A stretch of DNA of 64,000 nucleotides, taken from Campylobacterales bacterium (GTDB taxonomy: Bacteria > Campylobacterota > Campylobacteria > Campylobacterales > Sulfurimonadaceae). The stretch is taken from contig JAPLGO010000024.1 in assembly GCA_026390115.1 (NCBI GenBank), positions 1 through 64,000 on the forward strand, written 5' to 3'. Numbering within the stretch: position 1 is the stretch's first letter; each line of letters opens with the position of its first letter. The translations under genes and the position numbers were made by a program. Shown piece by piece: positions 43,041-52,452 of this stretch. The notes below the pieces were generated by a model. The model ran no database searches. It worked only from the letters and a program-made list of their open reading frames with translations, and was not told the origin of the DNA.

Positions 43041-44795
43041 GTGAAAGAGAGTTCAGAGGTTTTAGCCAGAAAATATAGACCGTCAAACTTTGATGAGCTT
43101 ATAGGTCAAGAGACAATTTCTCAGACTCTCTCACTTGCACTCGACTCAAACCGCCTCTCTCATGCCTACCTTTTCTCAGGTCTCAGAGGAAGCGGCAAAA
43201 CATCAACCGCCCGTATTTTTGCAAAAGCTCTTATTTGCGAAAGGGGCATAACCCACAAGCCATGCGGAATTTGCCAAAACTGCACCCTCGCTCTGGAGGG
43301 TCGCCACATGGATATAGTGGAGATGGACGCCGCTTCAAACCGCGGAATAGACGACATCCGCGACCTTGTTGAGCAAACAAAGTACAAACCCTCCACCGCA
43401 AGATTTAAAATCTTCATAATCGATGAAGTCCACATGCTGACTCCTCAGGCCTTCAATGCACTTTTAAAGACGCTTGAAGAGCCGCCTGCCTATGTAAAGT
43501 TTATACTTGCAACAACTGACCCGCTGAAAATTCCAGCAACCATTTTGAGCCGTTCTCAGCACTTCAGATTTAAAAGCATAGCAACAAACAAGATAGCAGA
43601 CCATTTGGCATACATTCTTAATCGTGAAAAAATTGAGTATGAGAGTGATGCACTTGAAATACTCGCCAGAAGCGGCAACGGAAGTTTAAGAGACACTCTC
43701 ACTCTCCTCGACCAAGCCATCATCTACTCCAAAAATCATGTCGATGTCAAAACCGTAACCGACATGCTGGGTCTTGTTGACCCAAAATTTTTAACAGATC
43801 TCTTTGGTGCAGTTTTTGCAAAAGATTATGGACAGTTGGTTGAATATACCAAAATTTTAGAAGATTATGAAGCAGAGATGGTTGTGGATGAACTTATCGC
43901 CTACCTCAAAGAGCGAATGTATAACCATGACGCGCTCTTTTCAACACTGGTTTTAGATAGATTTTTCAGAATACTAAGTGACTCAAAATATCTCTTCAGC
44001 ATCAACGCAAACGGCTCTTTTGTCCTCTCCCTCATATTTTTCAAAATGGTTGAAGCACTTCGCATAAAAGAGATTGACCAGATGATTGAGTCTCTTCAGA
44101 AAGAGATTCAAAGACCGACGATAGAAGCTCCACATGCAGCAGTTGCGCACCCAAATCCGACAGAAGAGATACGAGTCCAACCGACCGTACAGGCTAAAGA
44201 AGAAATAGAAATCAGAATTGAAAAAGAGCCAAAAGCAACTTCATATTCCATTATCAATCCACATGTAAAAAGCTTTGAAGAATTGATAAATAGAATAGGA
44301 GACAGAAACCATAAACTCGGCGAATGTTTTACCAAAAGCGTAACATTTGTATCTTATGAGGACGGTATTTTGTCATGGGAGAGTTGTGCGAACGAGGAGT
44401 GCAAACAGGCACTCAAACATGGCTATACGGTTATCAGACAACTTGTTCGAGAGATATTTGGATTTGAAACCCAGATAAAAGGTTTGCCTTGTTCCAAAAT
44501 GATGGAAGAGGAAAAAAAAAATGATTTGATTTCAGAAAATGCTCCTCAAACGGTCGAGCCGACTGCAATACATCAACAACATATTATAGAACAGCCAGCA
44601 ATGCCGCTTGACCAAAGCAGTTCTATGATTGAAGATGCCGAAGTTAGCGGAAGTGATAGTTGCGTCAGCAGCTGTTCGCAAAGCGATGAATCCGCCAAAG
44701 AGATAAACGGAGTTGACATAAGAGAAGAGCCGATGGTTCAAAAAGCGATTGAACTTTTTGAAGCAAAAAAAGTAACAATTCAGTCTAAAATTTAA
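43041..44795 (+). CDS. dnaX: DNA polymerase III gamma/tau subunit
   Basis: DnaX powers the clamp loader. The N-terminal AAA+ domain has Walker A in SGLRGSGKTSTARIFAKAL, a four-cysteine zinc module in CERGITHKPCGICQNCT and Walker B in FIIDEVHMLT. The sensor region has ATTDPLKIPATILSRSQHF, where the usual SRC arginine-finger motif reads SRS. A C-terminal tail (about 430-584) is divergent and ends with acidic, Ser-rich linker sequence, so a full tau may be made. The ATG at 43029 is too close to the ribosome site. The GTG at 43041 (VKESSEVLARKYRP) has GGAG six bases upstream and is preferred. Confidence 0.95.
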   Translation: MKESSEVLARKYRPSNFDELIGQETISQTLSLALDSNRLSHAYLFSGLRGSGKTSTARIFAKALICERGITHKPCGICQNCTLALEGRHMDIVEMDAASNRGIDDIRDLVEQTKYKPSTARFKIFIIDEVHMLTPQAFNALLKTLEEPPAYVKFILATTDPLKIPATILSRSQHFRFKSIATNKIADHLAYILNREKIEYESDALEILARSGNGSLRDTLTLLDQAIIYSKNHVDVKTVTDMLGLVDPKFLTDLFGAVFAKDYGQLVEYTKILEDYEAEMVVDELIAYLKERMYNHDALFSTLVLDRFFRILSDSKYLFSINANGSFVLSLIFFKMVEALRIKEIDQMIESLQKEIQRPTIEAPHAAVAHPNPTEEIRVQPTVQAKEEIEIRIEKEPKATSYSIINPHVKSFEELINRIGDRNHKLGECFTKSVTFVSYEDGILSWESCANEECKQALKHGYTVIRQLVREIFGFETQIKGLPCSKMMEEEKKNDLISENAPQTVEPTAIHQQHIIEQPAMPLDQSSSMIEDAEVSGSDSCVSSCSQSDESAKEINGVDIREEPMVQKAIELFEAKKVTIQSKI

Positions 44796-44803
44796 CTGTC
44801 ATT

Positions 44804-45022
44804 TTACAGCTCTGCAAAAAAAAGTTCACGAGCACATAACCTCTCTTTTTGGCAAAACAACAGAATATTCTCATACGGCATAGAGTTTCTCCTCTTGAGA
44901 GTTGCAAAATTTGCCTGAGAAATATCTAACGCATCTGCCACATCTTTATCCAATATTTTTTTCTTTGCATCACGCGACAGGTAACACTTCAACTCTTCTA
45001 TAACGCTATAAAAATCTCTCAT
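44804..45022 (-). CDS. small CI-repressor-like HTH protein
   Basis: The 72-residue protein is a single helix-turn-helix domain like the phage CI repressor N-terminal family: SVIEELKCYLS, ILDKDVADALDISQANFATLKRRNSMPYENILLFCQKE. There is no C-terminal peptidase or dimer domain, so it either acts alone or is the core of a shortened regulator. No phage genes are close. It lies 8 bases from the dnaX stop, in convergent orientation. Its targets are unknown. Confidence 0.75.
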   Translation of the reverse strand: MRDFYSVIEELKCYLSRDAKKKILDKDVADALDISQANFATLKRRNSMPYENILLFCQKERLCARELFFAEL

Positions 45023-45188
45023 ATGAACTCTTTACTTTTAATTAGAGAGAAATATATCAGAAAAAATAGAGTTAAAGCAAAAATATTGCACCCTGCCATA
45101 TCCTATGTTTTGCCCCTCCTCAATTGAATCGATTACTATCTATTAAACTTCTTCCGCAAAAAGTCTAACCAAAGAGAATGCCAATATG

Positions 45189-46601
45189 TCAATTTTTTGT
45201 TTCGTTCTCCCAACCTCCGCCGAGAGCCTTACACAACATAACAAAATTTTGGCGTTTTGCCTCTTCATTGAGTACCAACTGATTTTCATTGGCTATTAAT
45301 GATTGTCTTATAACCAACAGAGGTAAATAAGCCGTTTTTCCATTATCGTATTGAGATTTGCTTATTGCTTCTGCTTGAATATATTTTTTTTGCGCACTTT
45401 CTAAGGCACTCCCCTCAACAAGCAGAGTATGCCGCTCTTTGAGAGCATTTTCTACTTCACCAAAAGCTATCAAGAGTGTTTGCTCATACTGCAACTGCGC
45501 CTCTTTTGTTTGTGCTTTAGCTATGTTAACCTCACTCTCTATCCGTCCTGCCGTAAAAATCGGAAGTGTCACCGAGGGAGCAATCTGCCATATTGAAGAA
45601 GGAGATTCTAAAAGTTTTGTAAGTTCCGCACTTTGAAATCCAAGAATGCCCGTGAGTGAAAAAGATGGAAAATAGGCAGCTTTTGCCATGCCTATGGAAG
45701 CATTCGAGGCATGCCACGAAGACTCGGCGGCCAAAATATCAGGACGGCGTTTTAAAAGAGTAGAGGGGATACCTGCAGGTATATCTATCGACGGCAGAGA
45801 CAGATACTTTTTACTCATCACAAACTCTTTTGGAAATTCTCCGGTAAGAATCGAGAGTGAGTTTTCCAATGCCGATATTTTTGCCTCAATCGGAGAAATC
45901 TTACTACTCGATTCATCTACGGATGCTTCCGCTTGCAAAACATCCCCGTAAGAACCAACGCCTTGATTCCATTTTGCTTGAGAAATTGAAGCAATCTGCT
46001 CTGCAAGCACTCTGTTTTTATATGCATTTTCGAGCAATACATGTTGACTCAATAAACTATTGTATGTAGAAACAACATTTGCCGTTATCGAAGATTGTAT
46101 CAACTTGTGTGCATAATCACTCGCCAAGAGTGCAGCTTTTGCCGACTCCTCCGCTCTGGCATATTTTCCCCAAAAATCTATTTCATATTGGCTCATTGCT
46201 AAATTCAGACCATAGGTCGTTGTATGGTCGTTAAAGCTTGAAAAGTGATTCGCAGTGGTATTGGACAACTGTTGCGTTGAAGCCGAAGCCCCTGCATTTA
46301 GTTGTGGAAAGAAACTTGACTTTGCAAGACCTAGTTTTGCCATGAAACTCTCATTTTTTGCAGCAGCGATAGCAATCTCTTTGTTTTGTTTGAGTGCCTT
46401 CTCCACCAAAGCGTTAAGGGCAGAATCATTCAATTTTTCCCACCATCGGTTTAGAACCTCAGTGGAACTATTTTGCTCTACTGTTTTCCACTTATCCGAG
46501 AGTTCTGGGCTGGGTGAAACAAAATCGGGTCCAACTCTTGTACAACCGCTTACAATAAAAAGAGCTGTTGTCAAAAAAAGTGTATGAAACACTGCTTTCA
46601 C
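45189..46601 (-). CDS. TolC-family outer membrane efflux lipoprotein (OprM/NodT type)
   Basis: This 470-residue outer-membrane channel completes a tripartite RND pump. The N-terminus has a lipobox (LFIVSGCTRVGPDF), followed by the NodT/OprM-type opening KTVEQNSSTEVLNRWWEKLNDSALNALVEKAL. Two OEP repeats carry NASIGMAKAAYFPSFSLTGILGF and the long helices of the periplasmic tunnel. The C-terminal end has GKTAYLPLLVIRQSL. Its ATG overlaps the pump stop in an ATGA, so it is last in the operon and translated with the pump. Confidence 0.94.
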   Translation of the reverse strand: MKAVFHTLFLTTALFIVSGCTRVGPDFVSPSPELSDKWKTVEQNSSTEVLNRWWEKLNDSALNALVEKALKQNKEIAIAAAKNESFMAKLGLAKSSFFPQLNAGASASTQQLSNTTANHFSSFNDHTTTYGLNLAMSQYEIDFWGKYARAEESAKAALLASDYAHKLIQSSITANVVSTYNSLLSQHVLLENAYKNRVLAEQIASISQAKWNQGVGSYGDVLQAEASVDESSSKISPIEAKISALENSLSILTGEFPKEFVMSKKYLSLPSIDIPAGIPSTLLKRRPDILAAESSWHASNASIGMAKAAYFPSFSLTGILGFQSAELTKLLESPSSIWQIAPSVTLPIFTAGRIESEVNIAKAQTKEAQLQYEQTLLIAFGEVENALKERHTLLVEGSALESAQKKYIQAEAISKSQYDNGKTAYLPLLVIRQSLIANENQLVLNEEAKRQNFVMLCKALGGGWENETKN

Positions 46602-49600
46602 TGCTTCTCCTTTGCTTTTTTGTTCTGTATTTTCTCTCGCAATGTAGAAATTTGATAATAGAGATAGGGTATAAAATAGCGTTCAATAAATGTAGCAGCA
46701 ATCATTCCCCCGAGAATGCCTATTCCGACTGAGTGGCGGCTTTGAGCTCCTGCCCCTGTGCTGAGGGCGAGAGGCAAGACGCCAAAAACAAAAGCCAAAG
46801 AAGTCATCATCATGGGGCGATATCGCAACCTTGCTGCAGAGATTGTCGCATCATAGATACTTTTGCCCTCTTTACGCTCCTCCTCTGCAAATTGAATAAC
46901 CAATATTGCATTTTTTGCCGCTAATGCCACAAGAGTGAGCAATCCGATTTGAAAATAAACATCGTTATTTTGCCCCGTAATCCATAGGGCAAGGTAAGCT
47001 CCCATCATTCCAAATGGAATAGAGAGCATAACAGCCAAAGGCAGTATCCATGCCTCATATTGCGCTGCAAGAATCAAAAATACAACTATAAGCGCAAAAA
47101 GAAGAATATTCTGCGCACGGTTTTGAACTTGTATCTGCTGATATGCGACACCGTCCCAACTCGTCACAATTTCAGGAGGAAGGAATTCATTTGCCAACTT
47201 ATCTAGGGTTTCTATCGCTTCACCGGTGCTGACTCCAGGTTTTAGAGTCGCACTGACGGGAACGGAAAGAATTGTATTAAAGTGTTGAATAGTTACAGGT
47301 GCAGACTCTTGACGAACCGACAACAGAGAGCTAAGCGGAATCATGGCACCCGACGAGGAGCGGACATATCCTCTGCCAATATCCGAGGGAGTACGTCTAA
47401 AAGCTTCATCCGCCTGTACTTTTACCCAATAAGTGTTTCCGTCTTTCACAAACTGATTTATGTTGGATAGACCTATTGTATCTTGTATCGTCGCAAATAA
47501 ATCCTCTAACGAAACCCCGAGTATCTTTGCTCTCTCTCTGTCAATATCCAAAAACAGCACGGGAGATGATGGGCGCATGGAACTGGTTACATTGGCAAAT
47601 TGTGGGAGCTCTCGGGCTTTGTCCATAAATTTTTGAGCGTGCTGCACAAGCAGATTTATATCCCCATCGGGGCTTTGAAGCCACAACTGTACGCCTCCTG
47701 TTTTACTTAATCCACGAATAGGCGGCGGTGGGTATGAATTGAAGCTGGCTTCCATGATTGGCTGAGTCGCTTTTTTAAACTCATTCATAATTGCTTTTAC
47801 GCTCAACTCTTCGCTTTGGCGCTCATCCCAATGTGCAAGCCGTGCAATGATTGTTGCAGAATTTGGCTCCTGCCCTCCTCCCATAAAATTATTCCCGACA
47901 ATCGTGACAATATTTTCAATTCCTTTGATTGACTGAACCGCTTTTTCCGCTTTTTCAACAACTGCCTGTGTACGTTCAATCGTTGCTCCTTCTGGAAGAG
48001 AGAGAACACTGTAAAAATAGCCTTGATCTTCGGTCGGTAAAAATGATTTTTGCAGCGTTGATGAGAGATAGTAGATAACTCCAAAAACGGATATATAGAG
48101 TAAAAAAGTGATAAAACCGCGTCGTATCATCGTAGAGGAGAGGTGCAAATAGCGCTCTGTCATTGAAGCAAATATTTCGTTAAAACGGACAAACGGTGCA
48201 AAAGGCACCTTCTCATGTGGTTGCAAAAGCAGTGCACCCAGAGCAGGAGAGAGGGTAAGTGCAACAAAGCCTGAAAAAACTACTGAAACTGCAATAGTCA
48301 TCGCAAACTGTTTATATAACTCCCCCGTCATTCCGCCGATAAAGGTTGCCGGCACAAATACAGCGCATATAACCAAAACTATCGCAATAATCGGACTCGC
48401 AACCTGAGACATCGCCTTGATGGCTGCATCTTTTGATGAAAGATGTTCATTTTGAATAATCCTCTCCATATTTTCGACAACAACGATTGCGTCGTCCACC
48501 ACAATTCCAATCGCCAATACCATTCCAAAAAGGGTCAATGTATTAATCGAATATCCTAAGAAATACATTCCGATAAATGCCCCCATCAATGATACCGGAA
48601 CAGAAATCAGTGCTATAAGACTAGCTCTAAAACTTTGTAAAAAGAGGTAAATAACCGCGATAACTAAGAGTATTGCCAATACTAGGGTTTTTATTACCTC
48701 TTCGATTGAGATTTTGACAAATTTTGTCGCGTCATGTGCTATCTTAAATTGAATACCAGAGGGAAATGTTTTGGAGAGATGCTCCATCTCTGCAGTGACC
48801 GCTTCAGAAGTTTCAATTGCATTGGCATCCGATTGTGAAAAAATAACTAAAAGAACCGCAGGATTTCCGTTGAAACGACCGTAATATTCATAATTGCTGG
48901 TTCCCAGTTCCACTCGGGCAATATCACTGAGATGCACTATTTTACCGTCCGCTTTTGCACGAACGACAATCTGCTCAAACTCCTCTACGGTCGATAATCT
49001 TCCTTTAGTCGTGAGCATAACCGTCATTTGCTGTGCCTGAATTTGACCTTGACCCAAACGCCCCGGAGAGACCTGAATATTTTGTTCATTAATCGCATTG
49101 TCTACATCGGATGTGCTAATCCCCATGGAAGCCATTTTATCGGGGTTAAGCCAAATACGCATGGCATAGCTGCGCTCTCCGGAAATAGATGCATCGCCTG
49201 CACCGGGAAGTCTTTTAATATTATTGATGACATGAGTCGCTACATAATTACTGATTTCAATATCACTTTTTGAGCCGTCAGGCGAGTACAGGGCGGCAAT
49301 CATCAGAATATCTTGAGTTTTCTTTTTTACATCAACTCCCAGCATTTTTACAACACTCGGAAGTCTCGGCAGTGCGAGGTTGACACGATTTTGGATATCA
49401 GTCAATGCTTTATCTGCATCCGTTCCCACTTCAAAGGTACATGCAATTCCCCCTCCTCCAGACATACCTGCAGCTGAAGAGCTTACATACATGAGGTTCG
49501 CAGCACCTGCAATTTGCGCTTCAATCGGAGCGAGCACCGTATCGGCAATCGTTTTAGCATCGGCTCCCGGATAGCTTATGCTGACACTGACAATCGGAGG

Positions 49601-49720
49601 TGTGACTTTTGGAAATTGCGATATGGGAAGAAGGCGCATCGCGGTAAACCCCAACACAATTATCAAAATGGCTATAACTCCTGCAAAAATGGGGCGATTG
49701 ATAAAATAACGAGAAAACAT
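46598..49720 (-). CDS. RND multidrug efflux transporter (AcrB/HAE1 family)
   Basis: The 1040-residue inner-membrane pump has 12 helices and two large periplasmic loops, like AcrB. Motifs include FSRYFINRPIFAGVIAILIIVLG and FIGMYFLGYSINTLTLFGMVLAIGIVVDDAIVVVENMERI, which carries the paired helix 4 aspartates used for proton flow. Others are LTLSPALGALLL, KSFLPTEDQGYFYSVLSLPEGAT and a helix 10 ALAAKNAILVIQFAEE segment with the conserved Lys. It exchanges protons for drugs or other hydrophobic compounds; its substrates cannot be read from sequence. It overlaps the adaptor stop by one base. Confidence 0.97.
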   Translation of the reverse strand: MFSRYFINRPIFAGVIAILIIVLGFTAMRLLPISQFPKVTPPIVSVSISYPGADAKTIADTVLAPIEAQIAGAANLMYVSSSAAGMSGGGGIACTFEVGTDADKALTDIQNRVNLALPRLPSVVKMLGVDVKKKTQDILMIAALYSPDGSKSDIEISNYVATHVINNIKRLPGAGDASISGERSYAMRIWLNPDKMASMGISTSDVDNAINEQNIQVSPGRLGQGQIQAQQMTVMLTTKGRLSTVEEFEQIVVRAKADGKIVHLSDIARVELGTSNYEYYGRFNGNPAVLLVIFSQSDANAIETSEAVTAEMEHLSKTFPSGIQFKIAHDATKFVKISIEEVIKTLVLAILLVIAVIYLFLQSFRASLIALISVPVSLMGAFIGMYFLGYSINTLTLFGMVLAIGIVVDDAIVVVENMERIIQNEHLSSKDAAIKAMSQVASPIIAIVLVICAVFVPATFIGGMTGELYKQFAMTIAVSVVFSGFVALTLSPALGALLLQPHEKVPFAPFVRFNEIFASMTERYLHLSSTMIRRGFITFLLYISVFGVIYYLSSTLQKSFLPTEDQGYFYSVLSLPEGATIERTQAVVEKAEKAVQSIKGIENIVTIVGNNFMGGGQEPNSATIIARLAHWDERQSEELSVKAIMNEFKKATQPIMEASFNSYPPPPIRGLSKTGGVQLWLQSPDGDINLLVQHAQKFMDKARELPQFANVTSSMRPSSPVLFLDIDRERAKILGVSLEDLFATIQDTIGLSNINQFVKDGNTYWVKVQADEAFRRTPSDIGRGYVRSSSGAMIPLSSLLSVRQESAPVTIQHFNTILSVPVSATLKPGVSTGEAIETLDKLANEFLPPEIVTSWDGVAYQQIQVQNRAQNILLFALIVVFLILAAQYEAWILPLAVMLSIPFGMMGAYLALWITGQNNDVYFQIGLLTLVALAAKNAILVIQFAEEERKEGKSIYDATISAARLRYRPMMMTSLAFVFGVLPLALSTGAGAQSRHSVGIGILGGMIAATFIERYFIPYLYYQISTLREKIQNKKAKEKQ

Positions 49721-50823
49721 TACTTCTCGTTCTTGAAAGAAACTATTTTTACGACTTTGCCTGCATCAACACGCGCATTACCTTCGCACACAATCTTTTC
49801 CCCATCTTTAAGCCCTTCTGAAATCACTATATTGTCAGCAATCCATTCTCCTACCTTAACAGGGCGGAATTGTGCTATTTTATCTTCGTCTACAACATAA
49901 ACAAAAGTTCCTTTTTCCCCCTGCATGAGTGCTTTAGAAGGAATAACTAAAGCATCTTTTTGCACTCCGCGTATCCGTACCTTTACAAACTCGCCCGGCG
50001 TTAAGAGACCTTTAGAATTTGACACTTCAGCTCTAACCATCCGTGTTCCTGTAACGCTATCAACTACGGGGCTAAAAAATGAAATTTTTCCTCTGTTTGG
50101 AAAGAGAGTTCCATCTGAGAGAATCACATCGATCGATAACTCTTTTTCGTTCTGATTTTTGAGTTTTTCCATCATCTCTGATTTAATTGAGAAATCCACA
50201 TAAAGTGGATCCGTTTGGTAGAGTGTCGTCAGTAAGCCATTTTGAGAGGGAACGATATAGCTTCCCTCATATTGCGTCACCTTATCAACCCATCCCGATA
50301 TCGGAGCTGCTATAGTTGTGTAACTCAGATTGAGTTTTGCCCCGTCCAAAGAGACTTTAGCCTGATTCAACGATGATTCCTGCGTTTTGTCAGCTGTTAT
50401 CGCCGCTTCTAAATCTTGTTGCGAAGAAGCTTTTTGCGCATACATGTTTCGAACCCGCTCGAGATTTTGCATCGTATTCTCTTTTTTTGCAACCTCCCCG
50501 CCCAATGCCGCCGCAGCGGACACTACGGCAAGGTTAAAAGGTTTCTGATCCATAGTAAATAGGGTCTGACCGGCTCGAACAAAGCTCCCCTCTCGATAGT
50601 TCTGAGTTTGAAGGAACCCTTCAACACGGGCGCGAATTTGAACAGGATGGCTGGCAACCGTAAGGGCAGTCAATTCTATCGGCAGCTCAACATTTTGTAC
50701 TTTAAGAATCATCAGATTAACTGTAACCGGAGGATGCTCCTCTTTCTTTGAACCTTGATTATCACTACATCCGGACAATATTCCAATCCATACCAAAGCA
50801 ATAAATATCTCTTTTTTACACAT
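49720..50823 (-). CDS. RND periplasmic adaptor lipoprotein (AcrA family)
   Basis: The 367-residue adaptor links the RND pump to its outer-membrane channel. It has a lipoprotein signal (EIFIALVWIGILSGCSDNQ). A lipoyl/hairpin region follows (ARVEGFLQTQNYREGSFVRAGQTLFTMD, LERVRNMYAQKASSQQDLEAA), then the lipoyl return half (YTTIAAPISGWVDKV) and beta-barrel sequence (GTRMVRAEVSN, PGEFVKVRI). The track start adds seven residues. The ATG at 50823 has GGGGAAAG upstream and is chosen. It is the first gene of the pump operon, with a 100-base gap before it and no regulator gene adjoining. Confidence 0.95.
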   Translation of the reverse strand: MCKKEIFIALVWIGILSGCSDNQGSKKEEHPPVTVNLMILKVQNVELPIELTALTVASHPVQIRARVEGFLQTQNYREGSFVRAGQTLFTMDQKPFNLAVVSAAAALGGEVAKKENTMQNLERVRNMYAQKASSQQDLEAAITADKTQESSLNQAKVSLDGAKLNLSYTTIAAPISGWVDKVTQYEGSYIVPSQNGLLTTLYQTDPLYVDFSIKSEMMEKLKNQNEKELSIDVILSDGTLFPNRGKISFFSPVVDSVTGTRMVRAEVSNSKGLLTPGEFVKVRIRGVQKDALVIPSKALMQGEKGTFVYVVDEDKIAQFRPVKVGEWIADNIVISEGLKDGEKIVCEGNARVDAGKVVKIVSFKNEK

Positions 50824-50921
50824 CTCTTTCCCCAATAAATACACAAAAATCTATGACAATACTAAAAAGCAATAATACCCTCTTTTTTTTGATTCCAATT
50901 TAAAACAACCTTTACGGTAAA

Positions 50922-52328
50922 CTAATTATATCTTTCCTTGTTTAACAAATTTTCTACCTTAAAACTGAAGACCGAACCTTCTGAATAGACAGATTTAATC
51001 TCTAATGCAGTTTTGTGTGCTTTTAAAATATAGCTCACCATGGCGAGTCCTATGCCCATTGAGTTGTCCCAGCTATTTTTCTCAACTCTATAAAACTTGG
51101 AAGTTACTTTGTCCAAATATTTCTCTTTTATTCCTATTCCGCTATCTTTTACATAAAGAGTATAATTTTTCAGGATAACTTCGACATTATCTTCCGAATA
51201 TTTGAGTGCATTATCCATAAGATTTATGAGAGCAAGCTCAAGCATAGTTTTATCACCATGAACAATATAATCTTCCCCCTCAATCGTTATCTCTCTTGAT
51301 TTATATTTTGAAGAGAGGTTTGCTATGACCTCCTCGCATAAAAGCTTGAGGTTAAAAGTTGTCTCTTTAATTTCGATATCACTGTTTTCAAGCTTGACGG
51401 TTAAGGCTAATCTGTCTAACATTTTTGCTATTTTGTCGCCGTTCGAGTTTATTTTTTCCAAAAACTTATCTCTTATTTTCATGTCCAGATTTGGATCTTG
51501 GCGGAGCGTTTGAGCGTAACCCATAATAGCAGCAACAGGATTTTTGAACTCATGCGAAATGGCTGAGAGAATGTCATTTCTCTGTCTGTTTATGAGTCTC
51601 TGTTTTGCCGTATATTTTCGTTTTTGTTTATCCCTGTGATGAAGCTTTTTTACAAGATTTTTAAGCAGTAGAGAGATTTGTAAAAATTCATAAAAATATT
51701 TTGTTTTTATAGTTGCTTTATAGTTTTTGTTAGAAATTTCATCAAGATACTTAGTAATCTGCACAATATCGTAAACTATTCTTTCACTCATTTTTTTTGA
51801 AGCATAAAGGGCCAAAAGCGATATAAAGAAAAATACAAAAAAGAGTTTAATCCATAGAAGGTAAAAATCATTCATAATCTGAGCTAAACTGATTGCCAAC
51901 CTGACATAAATAATTTCACTGTTATAGGAGATTTTTTTTACAACATACAAAAAATCGACATTAAGAGTCTCTGAATGCCTGATGACATGTGAAAATTCTT
52001 TATTATCTGCCTGCATTATTTCATATCTTGAAGAGTGGTTTTCCATGGTTGTTTTATCAGCGTTTGATTCAGCCATTACCAACCCTTTGCCATTGATAAT
52101 TGTTAATCTCATATTTGTTTCTTCACTAATTTTTTGAGCATACTTATCTAAATTATCAATTCTTGAGAGTTCAATGGAGAGAAGTTTTATGCTGTTTTGA
52201 AGATGCGTTGTATAGTTGCCGATGATTATCGACTTAAGCGTTGTGTAGCTAATAATAGATGAGATAAGTAAAGCACCTATAAAAAGCAGTAAAAATTTTG
52301 CAATAAACACTTGATGAATTTTTAACAT
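50922..52328 (-). CDS. membrane sensor histidine kinase without adjacent response regulator
   Basis: The 468-residue kinase has helix 1 (FIAKFLLLFIGALLISSIISY), a periplasmic sensor of about 125 residues, and helix 2 (LFFVFFFISLLALYASKK). A HAMP-like or coiled-coil linker precedes HisKA with AISHEFKNPVAAIMGYAQTL and HATPase_c with ALINLMDNALKYSED, DSGIGIKEKYLDKV and MGIGLAMVSYIL. No response-regulator gene is next to it: the efflux operon lies downstream and a divergent unknown upstream. The track start adds 16 residues. The ATG at 52328 has AAGGA ten bases upstream and the membrane helix begins right after it. Confidence 0.9.
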   Translation of the reverse strand: MLKIHQVFIAKFLLLFIGALLISSIISYTTLKSIIIGNYTTHLQNSIKLLSIELSRIDNLDKYAQKISEETNMRLTIINGKGLVMAESNADKTTMENHSSRYEIMQADNKEFSHVIRHSETLNVDFLYVVKKISYNSEIIYVRLAISLAQIMNDFYLLWIKLFFVFFFISLLALYASKKMSERIVYDIVQITKYLDEISNKNYKATIKTKYFYEFLQISLLLKNLVKKLHHRDKQKRKYTAKQRLINRQRNDILSAISHEFKNPVAAIMGYAQTLRQDPNLDMKIRDKFLEKINSNGDKIAKMLDRLALTVKLENSDIEIKETTFNLKLLCEEVIANLSSKYKSREITIEGEDYIVHGDKTMLELALINLMDNALKYSEDNVEVILKNYTLYVKDSGIGIKEKYLDKVTSKFYRVEKNSWDNSMGIGLAMVSYILKAHKTALEIKSVYSEGSVFSFKVENLLNKERYN

Positions 52329-52417
52329 GGTTTGTATATTCCTTTTATTGTTATAAGGGCATCTCAAATGGGGCATTTTATCAAAATAACTTTATATGAA
52401 AGAAAGCTTAGATAACT

Positions 52418-52423
52418 TATAAT
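52418..52423 (+). promoter_or_regulatory. possible -10 element before the 52453 gene
   Basis: A TATAAT lies 29 bases before the ATG, in the AT-rich gap between the divergent kinase and unknown genes. There is no good -35. The gene itself has a clear AAGGAG ribosome site. Confidence 0.35.
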
Positions 52424-52452
52424 GACTTAAATTTGTAAAAAAGGAGCATTAA

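Noticed and set aside
52387-52415. Possible sigma28 site (TAAC...TTAGATAA) before the 52453 gene
   Set aside because: The spacing is 17 rather than 15 and only GATAA of the -10 matches, unlike the two clean sites at 10463 and 36231.
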